The notes beneath the pieces were generated by a model that worked only from the letters and a program-made list of their open reading frames with translations, made no database searches and was not told the DNA's origin. A program made the translations under genes and the position numbers. From Aminithiophilus ramosus (lineage in GTDB: Bacteria > Synergistota > Synergistia > Synergistales > Aminithiophilaceae), in assembly GCF_018069705.1 (NCBI RefSeq), contig NZ_CP072943.1, forward strand, positions 3,007,945-3,071,944: a stretch of 64,000 bases of DNA, written 5' to 3'. Below, piece after piece: positions 17,707 to 26,520 of this stretch (within the stretch, counting starts at the first letter, position 1; each line of letters opens with the position of its first letter).

Positions 17707-17738
17707 AGGGCCTTCTGGCCCTTTCTCTTTTTCTTTTT
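17707..17738 (+). terminator. Terminator of the iron-complex transporter operon
   Basis: A short stem (agggcc, loop ttct, ggccct) is followed by a long T-rich tract. The end of the tract overlaps the next Fur-like box. Confidence 0.7.
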
Positions 17739-17753
17739 GAGAGGCATTCTCAT
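17737..17753. promoter_or_regulatory. Fur-like operator before the radical-SAM gene
   Basis: TTGAGAG-GCA-TTCTCAT has the same 7-3-7 layout as the boxes at 10304 and 14618, with one changed base in each arm. No clear promoter is visible here, so expression control is uncertain. Confidence 0.45.
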
Positions 17754-17781
17754 GAAAAAATCTTTCATGGGGGGAAGGACC

Positions 17782-18738
17782 ATGCCTGTCTTCGGACCCG
17801 TTCCGTCGCGACGACTCGGTCGCAGCCTGGGAATCAACACCATTCCGCCGAAAGTCTGCTCCTATGCCTGCCGTTACTGCCAGCTGGGCCAGGCCCTGAC
17901 GATGACGACGGAGCGTCGGCCCTTTTACGCGACGGAAGACCTCGTCGACGAGGTGGCCAGGAACCTCAAGAGACTGAAAAGACAGGAGGAGACCGTCGAC
18001 TACCTGGCCTTCGTCCCCGACGGAGAGCCCACCCTCGACATCGGCCTGGGCGAGACGGCACGGGCCCTCAAGGTCTTCTCCATTCCTCTGGCCGTCATCG
18101 CCAACGCCTCCCTCATCGCCGACAGGACCGTCAGAGAAGAGCTGTCCCTCTTCGACTGGGTCTCCCTGAAGGTGGACGCCGCCACCGAAGGCCTTTGGCG
18201 AGCCCTCGACCGACCTCACGGCGCTCTCGCCTTCGAAGCCATCATCGACGGACTCGGAATTTTTTCCGCCTCCTACGGGGGCCATCTCGAGACGGAGACG
18301 ATGCTCGTCGCCGGACGAAACGACGGAGACGAAGCCCTCGAGGACCTGGCCTCCCTCCTCGCTTCCATGGCCCCCTCCGTCTGCCGCCTCTCGTCGCCCA
18401 CGAGACCCCCCGCCTGCGGCGACGTGACCTGCTGCGACGAGGAGCGTCTCGCGGCGGCCACGGCCATTCTGAGGGGGAAAGGCCTCGACGTCCGCCTTCT
18501 CAACGCCTACGAGGGCAACGACTTCGTCCGTACCGGCGACACGCGGGAGGCCCTTCTGGCCATCCTCTCCGTCCACCCCATGAGAGAGGAGGCCCTGAGC
18601 CTCTTCCTGGCCGACGCGAAGGATGGAACCGCCGTCCTCCGACGGGCCCTCGAGGAGAAGGACCTTCTCATCACCTCCTGGCGGGGAGCGACCTTCTACG
18701 TCCGCAATCTGCGCAAGGCCGCAGAGGAGCGGCGATGA
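17782..18738 (+). CDS. Radical SAM protein
   Basis: 318 residues from the ATG behind ggggaagg. In-frame ATGs at 17752 and 17767 are alternatives. The SAM-cluster motif is CSYACRYC (CxxxCxxC) near residue 25, after GPVPSRRLGRSLGIN, the start seen in COG0731-like Fe-S oxidoreductases. FVPDGEPTLD is the usual 'GEP' SAM-contact motif. A downstream CGDVTCCDEE adds further cysteines. Substrate unknown. The stop overlaps the HypE-like gene, so the two likely act together. Confidence 0.82.
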   Translation: MPVFGPVPSRRLGRSLGINTIPPKVCSYACRYCQLGQALTMTTERRPFYATEDLVDEVARNLKRLKRQEETVDYLAFVPDGEPTLDIGLGETARALKVFSIPLAVIANASLIADRTVREELSLFDWVSLKVDAATEGLWRALDRPHGALAFEAIIDGLGIFSASYGGHLETETMLVAGRNDGDEALEDLASLLASMAPSVCRLSSPTRPPACGDVTCCDEERLAAATAILRGKGLDVRLLNAYEGNDFVRTGDTREALLAILSVHPMREEALSLFLADAKDGTAVLRRALEEKDLLITSWRGATFYVRNLRKAAEERR

Positions 18739-19760
18739 TGTCCAAATTCTCCCGCTCCGTCCTGGACCGCGCCGTCTATTCTCCTCTGGCGAGACAGAAA
18801 AAGGACCCGTCAGTCCTTCTGGGAAGCCGCTTCGGCGAGGATATCGCCCTCGTCGACGCCGGAGGCACCCTCGTGGCCTCCCACGTCGACCCCATCGTCG
18901 GAGCCGCCGAGGGAATAGGCCGCCTGGCCGTTCACGTCGCCTGCAACGACCTGGCTGCGAGCGCCGTCCGGCCCCGTTGGCTTCAGATTCTCGTCCTTCT
19001 GCCCGACGAAAAGGACGCGGAGCGCCTCCGCTCGATCATGGACGAGGCCGTCCAGGCCGCGGGCGAGGCGGGCGCCGTCATCATCGGAGGTCACAGCGGC
19101 TACACGTCGGCCCTGAACCGCCCCCTCGTCGCCGTCACCGCCCTGGGCTGTGCCGAGGGCGAAATCGTCTCCACCGGCGGGGCCCGCATCGGCGACAGCA
19201 TCTGTCTCACTCGGGGCGCCGGCCTGGAGGGAACGGCCATCCTGGCGACGGACTACGAAAAGGAGGCCCTTCGCCGTGGACTGGAGGCGACGGACATCGC
19301 CGAAGGGCGCCGCCTCGCCGACAGGCTCTCTCTCGTTCCCGAGGCCCTGGCCCTGGCCGCGGCGGGCGCGACGGCCATGCACGACCCGACGCGGGGCGGC
19401 GTCATCGAGGCCCTCCTCGAAATGGCCGAGGCCTCGGACAAGGGCTTCGCCGTCGACGGAGATCGTCTACCCCTGCCGCCTGTCGTGAGACGCTTCGCCA
19501 AGGCCTTCGACTTCGACCCTCTGAGGATGCTCTCCTCAGGAGCCCTCGTCCTGACCCTTCCCGAAGAAAAGCTCCTCCGGGCCCGCAGGGCCTCGGAGGA
19601 GCTCGGCGTTCCCCTCACCGTCATCGGAACCGTCGAGAGAGGTTCGGGGCTGAGGCTCGGTGGAGCACGAGGGGAAGCGTTTTTTTCGCGATCGGAGCCG
19701 GAACGGGACGAACTGGCCCGACTCGAGGCCCTCCTCGGACCTCCGGGGCAGACCCGCTAA
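18735..19760 (+). CDS. HypE-like / AIR-synthase-related ATP-binding protein
   Basis: 341 residues from the ATG overlapping the radical-SAM stop. Features of the AIR synthase/HypE/SelD fold: LGSRFGEDIALVDAGG with the early acidic metal loop, NDLAASAVRPRW, IIGGHSGYT, and MHDPTRGGVIEALLEMA near residue 215, the hallmark (T/D)RGG loop. HypE dehydrates a thiocarbamoyl group for NiFe hydrogenase maturation, but no other hyp genes are here and the C-terminal PRIC-type Cys tail of true HypE is missing. A different phosphorylation or activation reaction is likely. Confidence 0.75.
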   Translation: MMSKFSRSVLDRAVYSPLARQKKDPSVLLGSRFGEDIALVDAGGTLVASHVDPIVGAAEGIGRLAVHVACNDLAASAVRPRWLQILVLLPDEKDAERLRSIMDEAVQAAGEAGAVIIGGHSGYTSALNRPLVAVTALGCAEGEIVSTGGARIGDSICLTRGAGLEGTAILATDYEKEALRRGLEATDIAEGRRLADRLSLVPEALALAAAGATAMHDPTRGGVIEALLEMAEASDKGFAVDGDRLPLPPVVRRFAKAFDFDPLRMLSSGALVLTLPEEKLLRARRASEELGVPLTVIGTVERGSGLRLGGARGEAFFSRSEPERDELARLEALLGPPGQTR

Positions 19761-20276
19761 CGGCATCACCATCGACGAGGGAAATCGCCGCCTCTTCCTC
19801 CTCCCGGCAAAGGGCGGACGACGAAAACACGCGGAAGGCGAGGGCCCGGCAGCCGCCCCGGCGGCGCCCCTCCTTACGTAAGGAGGGGCGCCGCCGATAA
19901 CGACGGGATCGAGGCCGTCGCCATCGACGGCGCTCCCGGGCAGAAAGCGACGGAGGAGCTTCCCCGTGGTTTCCCTCGAAAGGCAGGAGTCGGCCTATCT
20001 GAAGATCGGCACATCAAGCATCGCCCGAGACAGAGGCATCCCCCTTTTTACGTGAACGCCCCCGGCACACCCCTCCCCACTCACGGGACCGTAGACAACG
20101 CCCTCGCCCCCCGAAGGGCAAACAAAACAACCGAGAATACCCTTGACGACTGGACACAATGCGCTCATCGGCTGCAACTTGGCCGAATATTCCGGATAGA
20201 ACGACGATTGCGGCTCCTGCCCGACATGCCTGTCCGTATGGAATCATCCCTCGCATCGACCAGGAGGAAGGATCCC
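19761..20276. other. Intergenic stretch before the transposase remnant
   Basis: No supported gene. It holds a perfect palindrome at 19859-19896. An open frame runs in register with the transposase fragment from 19896 on, but it has no convincing start or protein similarity. Codon composition differs from the surrounding genes and suggests decayed or insertion-associated DNA. Confidence 0.4.
19859..19896. repeat. Perfect 38-bp palindrome
   Basis: cggcggcgcccctcctta and its exact complement flank the centre CG. No T-run follows. It could be a terminator for the HypE-like gene on RNA, or an insertion-related inverted repeat. Confidence 0.7.
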
Positions 20277-20759
20277 ATGCGAACGCCGAGTCTTGAAAGC
20301 CATGAAAATCCTTTGGCCCAGGAGATGGGGAAGAGGCTCTCGGAGCTCTTTCCGCGCCGGTGGATTCTCGAGCAGGCCAAGGCATCGGGCTTCGTCGAAG
20401 GGGTCCGCACTCTCGATCCGATGGTCTTTTTTGGGCATCTGGTTCTCGCTTTCGGCTCTTCGAGCCGCCTGTGTCTTCTCCGGCTCCATCGGAGCCATGA
20501 GAAAGTCGCGCCGGACCGGATGACTTGGCCCGCTTTCTACGATCGCTTCACGCCGGAACGGCTCGAATTCCTCAAAAGATGCCTGGAGCGCGCCATGGCT
20601 CGCGTCGTCTTCGAGGCGCTCCCCGCGAGGGCGACGGCGCTCGAGGCCTGCGACATCAGGGAGATCGTCGCCATCGACAGCACCCTAGGGCCGATCCCTT
20701 GCCCGAGCGCTACCGGAGAGGACGGCTGGAGGATGTCTAGCCAGAGAGAACCTAATTAA
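20277..20759 (+). pseudogene. IS4-family transposase fragment (N-terminal part)
   Basis: 160 codons from an ATG with aggaggaagg. LSELFPRRWI, ASGFVEGVRTLDP, LVLAFGSSSR and FYDRFTPERLEFLKRCLERA match the N-terminal domain of IS4-type transposases, and VAIDST near the end is the first catalytic Asp segment (DST). The sequence loses similarity directly after it and stops. A full enzyme would be about 350-450 residues, so the rest of the DDE domain is gone. No terminal repeats or target duplications were seen. Confidence 0.65.
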
Positions 20760-20863
20760 TAGATGGATACCTTCTTGAATATTCGGCTGAGTTGCGGCCA
20801 ATGCGAAATAGCGAGGAGCCGGTTTTCCTCCGCTCGACCCGGCCCTGTCCATCGTTTGAAGAG

Positions 20864-22921
20864 CTAAGAGCCCCCTCCCGTCGGGCGCCACCCCTCCTCG
20901 ACGGGGAAGATCGCCTCCAGCTCCCCCTCCCAGGGGAAGGGAAGGACGACGAAGGACCGATCACGAAAGAGGAAAGCCCGGCAGCAGCTCCGCCGCTGCT
21001 CCTCCGAAAGGGGGGCGGGGCCCTCGACGACGGAGGGCTCGAGGCCGTCGGCCTCGGCTTCGGCGACACTCTCGGCCAGAAGGCGATGGAGGGGGTCTTC
21101 GAGATCGACGACGGTGCCTCCGTCCCCCTCCTCGACGCCGTCGAGGCGAGGGGCGACGAAGGTGGCCACGAGGGAGAGAAGCTCCAGCCCCTCGGCGTCG
21201 AGGGAACGCCGGCCCCGAAGGCACAGGGCTCCTTTCAGTTGCCCTCCGGCTCGTAGGGGAAACCAGTGATCGCAACCGATGAGGACGCTTTCCCCTCCGC
21301 CGAGAACCTCTTCGGGAATCGCCTCCAGATCGGAAGGGCCGAAAAGGCGGAGGGTCTCCACATCGAGGACGACGGAGAGGGACTGGCAAAGCGCGGTTTC
21401 GAGGCTCGCGAGGGAGCGGATCTGCTGGATCTCGCCGGCGAGTTCGCGAAGGAAGGTCCTCGTCCGGACCTGATCGGTCAGCCTGTCCCTCTGGCGGCGC
21501 ACTTCGTCGAGAAGGCGGCAGCGGCGCAGGGCCATGGCCGAGGCCGAGGCCAGAGTCTCCAGACTCTCCTCCTCTCCGTAAGGGCTGCCCGTGACGGCGA
21601 CGCCGACGGCGACGTAGCCCAGCAGGCGCTCCCCGTCGACGAGGAAGAAGAGACGCTCCATCTCCTCCTCCAGGGGAGAAAAGAGGAGATCGGAGGTTTC
21701 GAGGACCGAAGCGAGAGAACCGGCGCAGGCGACGGGAGAGGAAAGAGGCAGCGAGGCGGCAGGAAGGGGCCGCTCGCTGGCCAAAAGAGGACGATCGGTG
21801 AACAGGACCGTGCCCTCCCTGCGTTCGCCCCTGAGGCGGTAGGCCTGGGAAATTTCGTCGTAGAGGACCAGCAGGGTCCGTCGACTCTGCGTCATCTCGC
21901 CGAAGGCGTCGAGGATCCTTTCCAGGAGGGACATCTCCTCCTCCTCGTCGATGAGGCTCAACAGGGCGCCGTGAAGGCCCCGGAGGGCGAATTCCCTTTC
22001 GGAGAGCCGGCCGATCTGGCTCTCGCGCTCCTCCTGAAGGGCGTTGAGGGCCATGGCCCGGGAGGCGATGCCGCCCAGAAGCTCCAGGGCGTGGAAAAGG
22101 CCGGACGAGGCCGGAGAAGACCACTTCAGGAGGTAGAAGAAACGCCGATCTCCCGAAAAGAGGGGAAGGACGGCGGAGTAGGCATCGCGAAGGAGGGCGA
22201 AATTTCCGCCGCCCAGAGCGGAGCGGTGCTCCTCGTCGACGACGACGGGAACGGAGGAGAGATGGCAGGCCGCGAAGAGGCCCTGCCGAAGGGGGAGAGG
22301 CCCCTCGTCGCCTCCCAGGCGACGGAGTCCTCCTGCCTCGTCCTTCAGGAGCGTCAGCTTCTCGGGGCAGAAACACTCGCGCATGACGTCGAGGAGAAAG
22401 GTGGCGAGGAAATCGACGGGAAAGGGCTCGAATAGGGAGGGGAGGGCGCTCTTGAGGGCGTAGAGCATGTAGGCCAGCCCCGCCAGATGGCGCTCCGTCT
22501 CGTCGACGGAGAGGTGGCGTCGCCAGAGGCGGACCAGGCTGTCGGCGCTGTGGAAGAGGTCGGTCAGCTCTCCGTCGGGCGCCTCCTCGAGGAGGACGAC
22601 GACGTCGGGCCCCTCGCCGAGGAGGACGACGTGACTTCCGACGCCGGAAAAGAGACTCCGCTCCCCTTCGTCGAGGGCGAGGACGACGACGCCGGCCCGG
22701 GAGGAGGACCTCTCCCGGACGCGGACGAGGCCGTCGGCCACGGCCGGAAGGGGCTCCATGTCGCCGATGACGTCGGAGAGGTAGAGATCGTTCCTGCTGT
22801 GGGGCTGGAAGACGGAGGCGACGACGCCTCTCTCGGCAAGAGCCTGGCTGATCAGGGAGAGGACACCCCCTCCGAGGATGAAGCTCGTCTGATGACAGAG
22901 TCGATGAAGGTCCATCGTCAT
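20864..22921 (-). CDS. Uncharacterised GAF-like signalling protein (long paralog)
   Basis: 685 residues, no signal peptide and no membrane helix. It starts at the ATG overlapping the FapA-like stop. Residues 1-470 align by eye along their length with the protein at 24884-26308: shared segments include GGGVL, SHVVLLGEG, LFEPFP-DFLA, GDEGPLPLRQGLF and FGEMTQSRR. The region with VDGERLLGYVAVGVAVTG and LETLASASAMALRRCRLL resembles a GAF end. A coiled coil (about 475-500) and a second GAF-like domain (about 505-620) follow. No catalytic domain was recognised. It may sense a ligand for the neighbouring DUF342 protein. Confidence 0.6.
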   Translation of the reverse strand: MTMDLHRLCHQTSFILGGGVLSLISQALAERGVVASVFQPHSRNDLYLSDVIGDMEPLPAVADGLVRVRERSSSRAGVVVLALDEGERSLFSGVGSHVVLLGEGPDVVVLLEEAPDGELTDLFHSADSLVRLWRRHLSVDETERHLAGLAYMLYALKSALPSLFEPFPVDFLATFLLDVMRECFCPEKLTLLKDEAGGLRRLGGDEGPLPLRQGLFAACHLSSVPVVVDEEHRSALGGGNFALLRDAYSAVLPLFSGDRRFFYLLKWSSPASSGLFHALELLGGIASRAMALNALQEERESQIGRLSEREFALRGLHGALLSLIDEEEEMSLLERILDAFGEMTQSRRTLLVLYDEISQAYRLRGERREGTVLFTDRPLLASERPLPAASLPLSSPVACAGSLASVLETSDLLFSPLEEEMERLFFLVDGERLLGYVAVGVAVTGSPYGEEESLETLASASAMALRRCRLLDEVRRQRDRLTDQVRTRTFLRELAGEIQQIRSLASLETALCQSLSVVLDVETLRLFGPSDLEAIPEEVLGGGESVLIGCDHWFPLRAGGQLKGALCLRGRRSLDAEGLELLSLVATFVAPRLDGVEEGDGGTVVDLEDPLHRLLAESVAEAEADGLEPSVVEGPAPLSEEQRRSCCRAFLFRDRSFVVLPFPWEGELEAIFPVEEGWRPTGGGS

Positions 22922-24483
22922 TCCCCCCCGGCGATGCGCACTTGGCCCTCGTCTGGGTCGTAGTAGAGGGTCACGCGGCGCGCCTTGTCGTTGACGCGGC
23001 AGGAGACCCCCTTGAGGCGAAGGGAGATCTCGCCGGAGACGCCGTCGATGACGCTGAAGGAGGCGTCCCCCCTGAGGTTTCTCAGCGTCTCCTTCAGCCC
23101 GGCCAGGACCTCTTTCCGCTTCTCCTGGGCCTCTTCAAAAGCCAGAAACTCGGCCAGATGCTTGCGGGCCTGGAGATGAAAGCCCTTCTCCGTCAGCGTT
23201 CGGATCGAGGAGGAGAGGACGAGGAGCTCGTCGTCGGCCTCGACGATTTCCCGGCCGAGGGCCTGGCAGCGCTGGAAGAGCTCCAGGCGGGAGACGCCCG
23301 TGACGGTGATCGCCGTGTCGCCCCAGCGCATGACCCGCACCGATCGCGCGTTGACGTGGGCCGCCGCCTCGATCTGGGAGGCCATGATGACGCCTCGACT
23401 GCCCTCGACGAGGACACCTCTTCGGGCGTGGATTTTGGAGCGCAACACATATTCGTTGACCTTCAGGAGCGAACAGCGCACCTCGGCCTCCTGGACGAAA
23501 CGGGCCAGGATATCGCCCTCGGCCTCGACGAGAGCCCCTCCCTTGCCGACGATGCCAAATCGGACGGAGATGCTGCCGCCGCTGCGGACGACGGCCCTTT
23601 CGATGCCGCCCTGGATGTCGATATCGCCGCCGGAGGTGACGGAGTAGCCCTCGCGGACGTCGCCTCGGACGAGGACGGGGCCGTCGTAGACGATGTTGCC
23701 CGTCTCGGGGCCGACGGCCCCCCCGACGATGAGAAGAGGCTCCACGGAGAGCCTCTCGCCTTTCCAGACGAGACGGCCGTCGACGGAGGCGACGAGACGG
23801 TCTCCCTCCATCTCGGCCCCCCTGCCGTAGGAGAGGCGGGGCGTCCGGCCGCTGCGGCCGGCCAGGGTCTGGCCCGTCACGGTCTTCCCCTCCCGGGGCG
23901 GTTTCGCCTCATGGCGGATGGCCAGAGCCTCGCCCCGCTGGACCTCGACGACGAGGTCCAGGGAGTAGAAATCGACCTCGCCCGATTCGGTCATGGTCGG
24001 CTTGCCCGTGGGGCGCCGCTTGAGGTGTTCGACCCACCCATCCTCTCCGTGGCGCGGTTCGAGCCCTCTGGCGACGACGACGTCCCGGACGGCCTGCCCC
24101 GACCGGCTCCTCTCCAGGGCCCGGGCCAGGGCCTCCCCGTCCAGGCCGTAGACGACACCCCTGGCGGCGAAGAGTTTCCGCAGGGCCTCTTCGTCGTCGA
24201 AGCCCGGCGGCAGGCTCAACGTCGCCTCCAGCCCTCCGTCGACGATCTGAAGGGAGGGGACCGCAAGATCCCGACCGGCCCCGATCTCCAGGTTCTCGAC
24301 GCCGCCCACGTTGGCCAACTCCCGCAGCCGCTCCGTCGAAGGGCCCGAGGTCCCGTGACGCCGCAAAAGGGCAAGGAGGTCGAGGAGCCTGACGGGCGGC
24401 TTGGACACATCGAGGACGAGGCGCTCCTCCTCGCGGAAGAGTGTCATCGTCTCCGTCTCCTCAAGGATCAGTCTGTCGCTCAT
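22918..24483 (-). CDS. DUF342 / FapA-type polymer-assembly protein
   Basis: 521 residues from an ATG behind gggaggg. The family pattern is clear: DFYSLDLVVEVQRGEALAI, PPREGKTVTGQTL, then a run of beta-helix turns (GNIVYDGPVLVRGDVREGYS, DIDIQGGIERAVVRSGGSIS, IEAAAHVNARSVRVMRWGDT) and a C-terminal coiled coil. DUF342/FapA proteins are linked to cell-surface or motility polymers and to flagellar placement in some bacteria. The exact role is unsettled. Its stop overlaps the downstream paralog, and the second paralog lies upstream. Confidence 0.83.
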   Translation of the reverse strand: MSDRLILEETETMTLFREEERLVLDVSKPPVRLLDLLALLRRHGTSGPSTERLRELANVGGVENLEIGAGRDLAVPSLQIVDGGLEATLSLPPGFDDEEALRKLFAARGVVYGLDGEALARALERSRSGQAVRDVVVARGLEPRHGEDGWVEHLKRRPTGKPTMTESGEVDFYSLDLVVEVQRGEALAIRHEAKPPREGKTVTGQTLAGRSGRTPRLSYGRGAEMEGDRLVASVDGRLVWKGERLSVEPLLIVGGAVGPETGNIVYDGPVLVRGDVREGYSVTSGGDIDIQGGIERAVVRSGGSISVRFGIVGKGGALVEAEGDILARFVQEAEVRCSLLKVNEYVLRSKIHARRGVLVEGSRGVIMASQIEAAAHVNARSVRVMRWGDTAITVTGVSRLELFQRCQALGREIVEADDELLVLSSSIRTLTEKGFHLQARKHLAEFLAFEEAQEKRKEVLAGLKETLRNLRGDASFSVIDGVSGEISLRLKGVSCRVNDKARRVTLYYDPDEGQVRIAGGE

Positions 24484-24622
24484 CTCTCTCCCTCCCGCGC
24501 CTCAGCGGGCGCCTCATCTTCCAGGAACTCCCATTGAAGCGCAAAGACGTTACGGCCCCGACACCGGAACGTGACGATTTCCCGACAGATGAGAGGAAAG
24601 GAAGGAGAGAAAAGGGCCAATC

Positions 24623-24821
24623 TCAGCGCGCCTCCAGAAGAAGGGCCTCACCCGGCGCTCCGGCGAAGAAGAGATAGCTTCCCTCGGGGGGCAGGGCTCT
24701 TCCCCTCGTCGACGAGGAGGACCGGGAAATCGGTCTCCCTGGCGTACTCGAAGACGAACGTCGGGCCAGGAAGGCCCGAAGAGCAAAAGCGCAACGCCTC
24801 TTCTCCTCGCGATCCCCTCAC
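24623..24821 (-). pseudogene. Possible frameshifted small gene
   Basis: On the minus strand a GTG opens a frame reading RFCSSGLPGPTFVFEYARET and then DFPVLLVDEG, and a shifted frame continues sensibly with LPPEGSYLFFAGAPGEALLL to a stop. The two halves join near the gaggggaaga stretch if one base is gained or lost. The intact product would be about 65 residues. No family is recognised. The rest of the 24484-24883 gap shows nothing else clear. It could be a real decayed gene, a sequencing error or chance coding-like composition. Confidence 0.3.
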
Positions 24822-24883
24822 CTTCCCCTCTTGTCGTCCGCCGTCGCGAGAGGGCGCGACGAATCTCCCGAACCCGGAAGGCC

Positions 24884-26308
24884 CTACCGTTCCTGAAGGC
24901 GGCAGCGGCTGAGGGCGACGGCCGAGGCCGCCGCCAGAGTCTCGAGGTTCTGGCCGTCGCCGTAGTCGCCTCCCGTCACGGAGGGGGCCAGAGCGACGTA
25001 GCCCAGGAGAGACCTGCCGTCGACGAGCAGAAAGAGTCGGTCCATCTCCTCGGGAAGGGCCTCTTCGGGCGGAGCCTCGAGGCCGAGAACGGAGAAGAGG
25101 GCCCGGGCCGACGAGGCGGGACAGGAAAGGGGAAGATCGACGACCTCAAGAGGCTCCGGAGCGAGCCAGAAGGAGCCGTCGCGAGGGAAGACCCTGCCGT
25201 CGCGGCGCTCGCCGAAAAGGCGGTAGGCGCCGCGAGCCCGATCGTGGACGACGGCCAGAACGCGGCGGCTCTGGGTCATCTCGCCGAAGACGTCGAGGAG
25301 CTCCTCCAGGAGGGACTCGGCCGATTCCTTCCTGATGAGGCTGAGGAGGGCCCGATGAAGCGCCCCCAGGGAGAACTCCCGCGCCGAGAGCTCGCGGATC
25401 CGCTCCTCCCGCTCCTCCCTCAGGGCGTTGAGGGCCATGGCCTTGGAGGTGACGCCGCCCATGAGTTCCAGGACATGGACGCCTTCGGGACGAGGAGAGG
25501 AGCCCCAGCGGAGGAGGTAGAAAAAGCGCCGATCACCGGCAAAAAGGGGGAGAACGACCGAATAGGCCTCTCCCAGGCGGGCGACGTTCTCCCCGCCCAG
25601 GCTCTCGCCGTGGGAGGCCTCAATGGGGACGGGCACGGGCGCCAGGTTCCGGGCGACGAAAAGCCCCTGGCGGAGGGGCAGAGGCCCCTCGTCGCCGGCG
25701 ACGCGACGGAACTCGCCCCCCTCGTCTCGGAGCAGCGTCAGCCGCTCGGGCCCGAAGCTCTCCCGAAGGACATCGACGAGAAAGGCGGCGAGGAAGTCGG
25801 GCGGGAAGGGCTCGAAGATGGAGGGAAAGGCGCTCTTGACGGCATAGAGAAGATAGGCCAGGGAATCGAGGGAACGCTCGGCCTCGTCGAGAGAACGGTA
25901 GCGGTTCCAGAGACGGACAAGCCCGTCGGCGCCCTCGAGGAGAGGCCCCATCGCCTCGTCGGGCTCTCTGTCGAGGACGACGACGACGACGTGTCTTCCC
26001 TCTCCCAGAAGGACGACGTGGCTCCAGGGAGCGGAGAAGAGGGCCCGCCCCTCTTCATCGAGGGGAAGGGAACGCCACCCCCCGGCCGCGGCGGCGAAGC
26101 GCCCCTCCAGGTAGTCCATGGCTCCGGGCAGGGAGGGAGGGACGACGGGGCCGACGGCGTCGAAGACGTGAAGATCGCGCCCCTCGGGCTGGAGGATCAC
26201 GGCGCCGTCGACCCTTTCGGCCAGGGCCTTGGCCAGCAGAGGGAGCACGCCTCCGCCGAGCAGATACTTCGTCGTGCCGTACAACTCGTTCAGCTCGTTC
26301 AGCGTCAT
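24884..26308 (-). CDS. Uncharacterised GAF-like signalling protein (short paralog)
   Basis: 474 residues. The ATG at 26308 (MTLNELNELYG) is chosen over a longer frame because agaggggacaggg precedes it. It is the paralog of the 20864-22921 protein but ends where that protein continues into its second GAF-like domain. Shared blocks include SHVVLLGEG, SLDSLAYLLYAVKSAFPSIF, FEPFPPDFLAAFLVDVLRES and VDGRSLLGYVALAPSVTGG. Cytoplasmic and mixed alpha/beta. No known enzyme motif. Together with the DUF342 gene it forms a three-gene set on the minus strand. Confidence 0.6.
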   Translation of the reverse strand: MTLNELNELYGTTKYLLGGGVLPLLAKALAERVDGAVILQPEGRDLHVFDAVGPVVPPSLPGAMDYLEGRFAAAAGGWRSLPLDEEGRALFSAPWSHVVLLGEGRHVVVVVLDREPDEAMGPLLEGADGLVRLWNRYRSLDEAERSLDSLAYLLYAVKSAFPSIFEPFPPDFLAAFLVDVLRESFGPERLTLLRDEGGEFRRVAGDEGPLPLRQGLFVARNLAPVPVPIEASHGESLGGENVARLGEAYSVVLPLFAGDRRFFYLLRWGSSPRPEGVHVLELMGGVTSKAMALNALREEREERIRELSAREFSLGALHRALLSLIRKESAESLLEELLDVFGEMTQSRRVLAVVHDRARGAYRLFGERRDGRVFPRDGSFWLAPEPLEVVDLPLSCPASSARALFSVLGLEAPPEEALPEEMDRLFLLVDGRSLLGYVALAPSVTGGDYGDGQNLETLAAASAVALSRCRLQER

Positions 26309-26520
26309 TCCCTGTCCCCTCTTTCGTGAGGTCACGCCCCGGGAGTACAATCTCCGGGGGAAAGCACAGCGGGAGCCTGCCGCCGCCGACATCCCCCGTC
26401 TCCTTCTGGTCCGTCTCCTTTCATTATAACGTACAGCGGAGAGAAAAATCTCCCTGTCGGAAAACTCACTCCCTCCACCTCGGGAAAAGCAGCGACGAAC
26501 GAAAAAGGAGGGATCACTTA

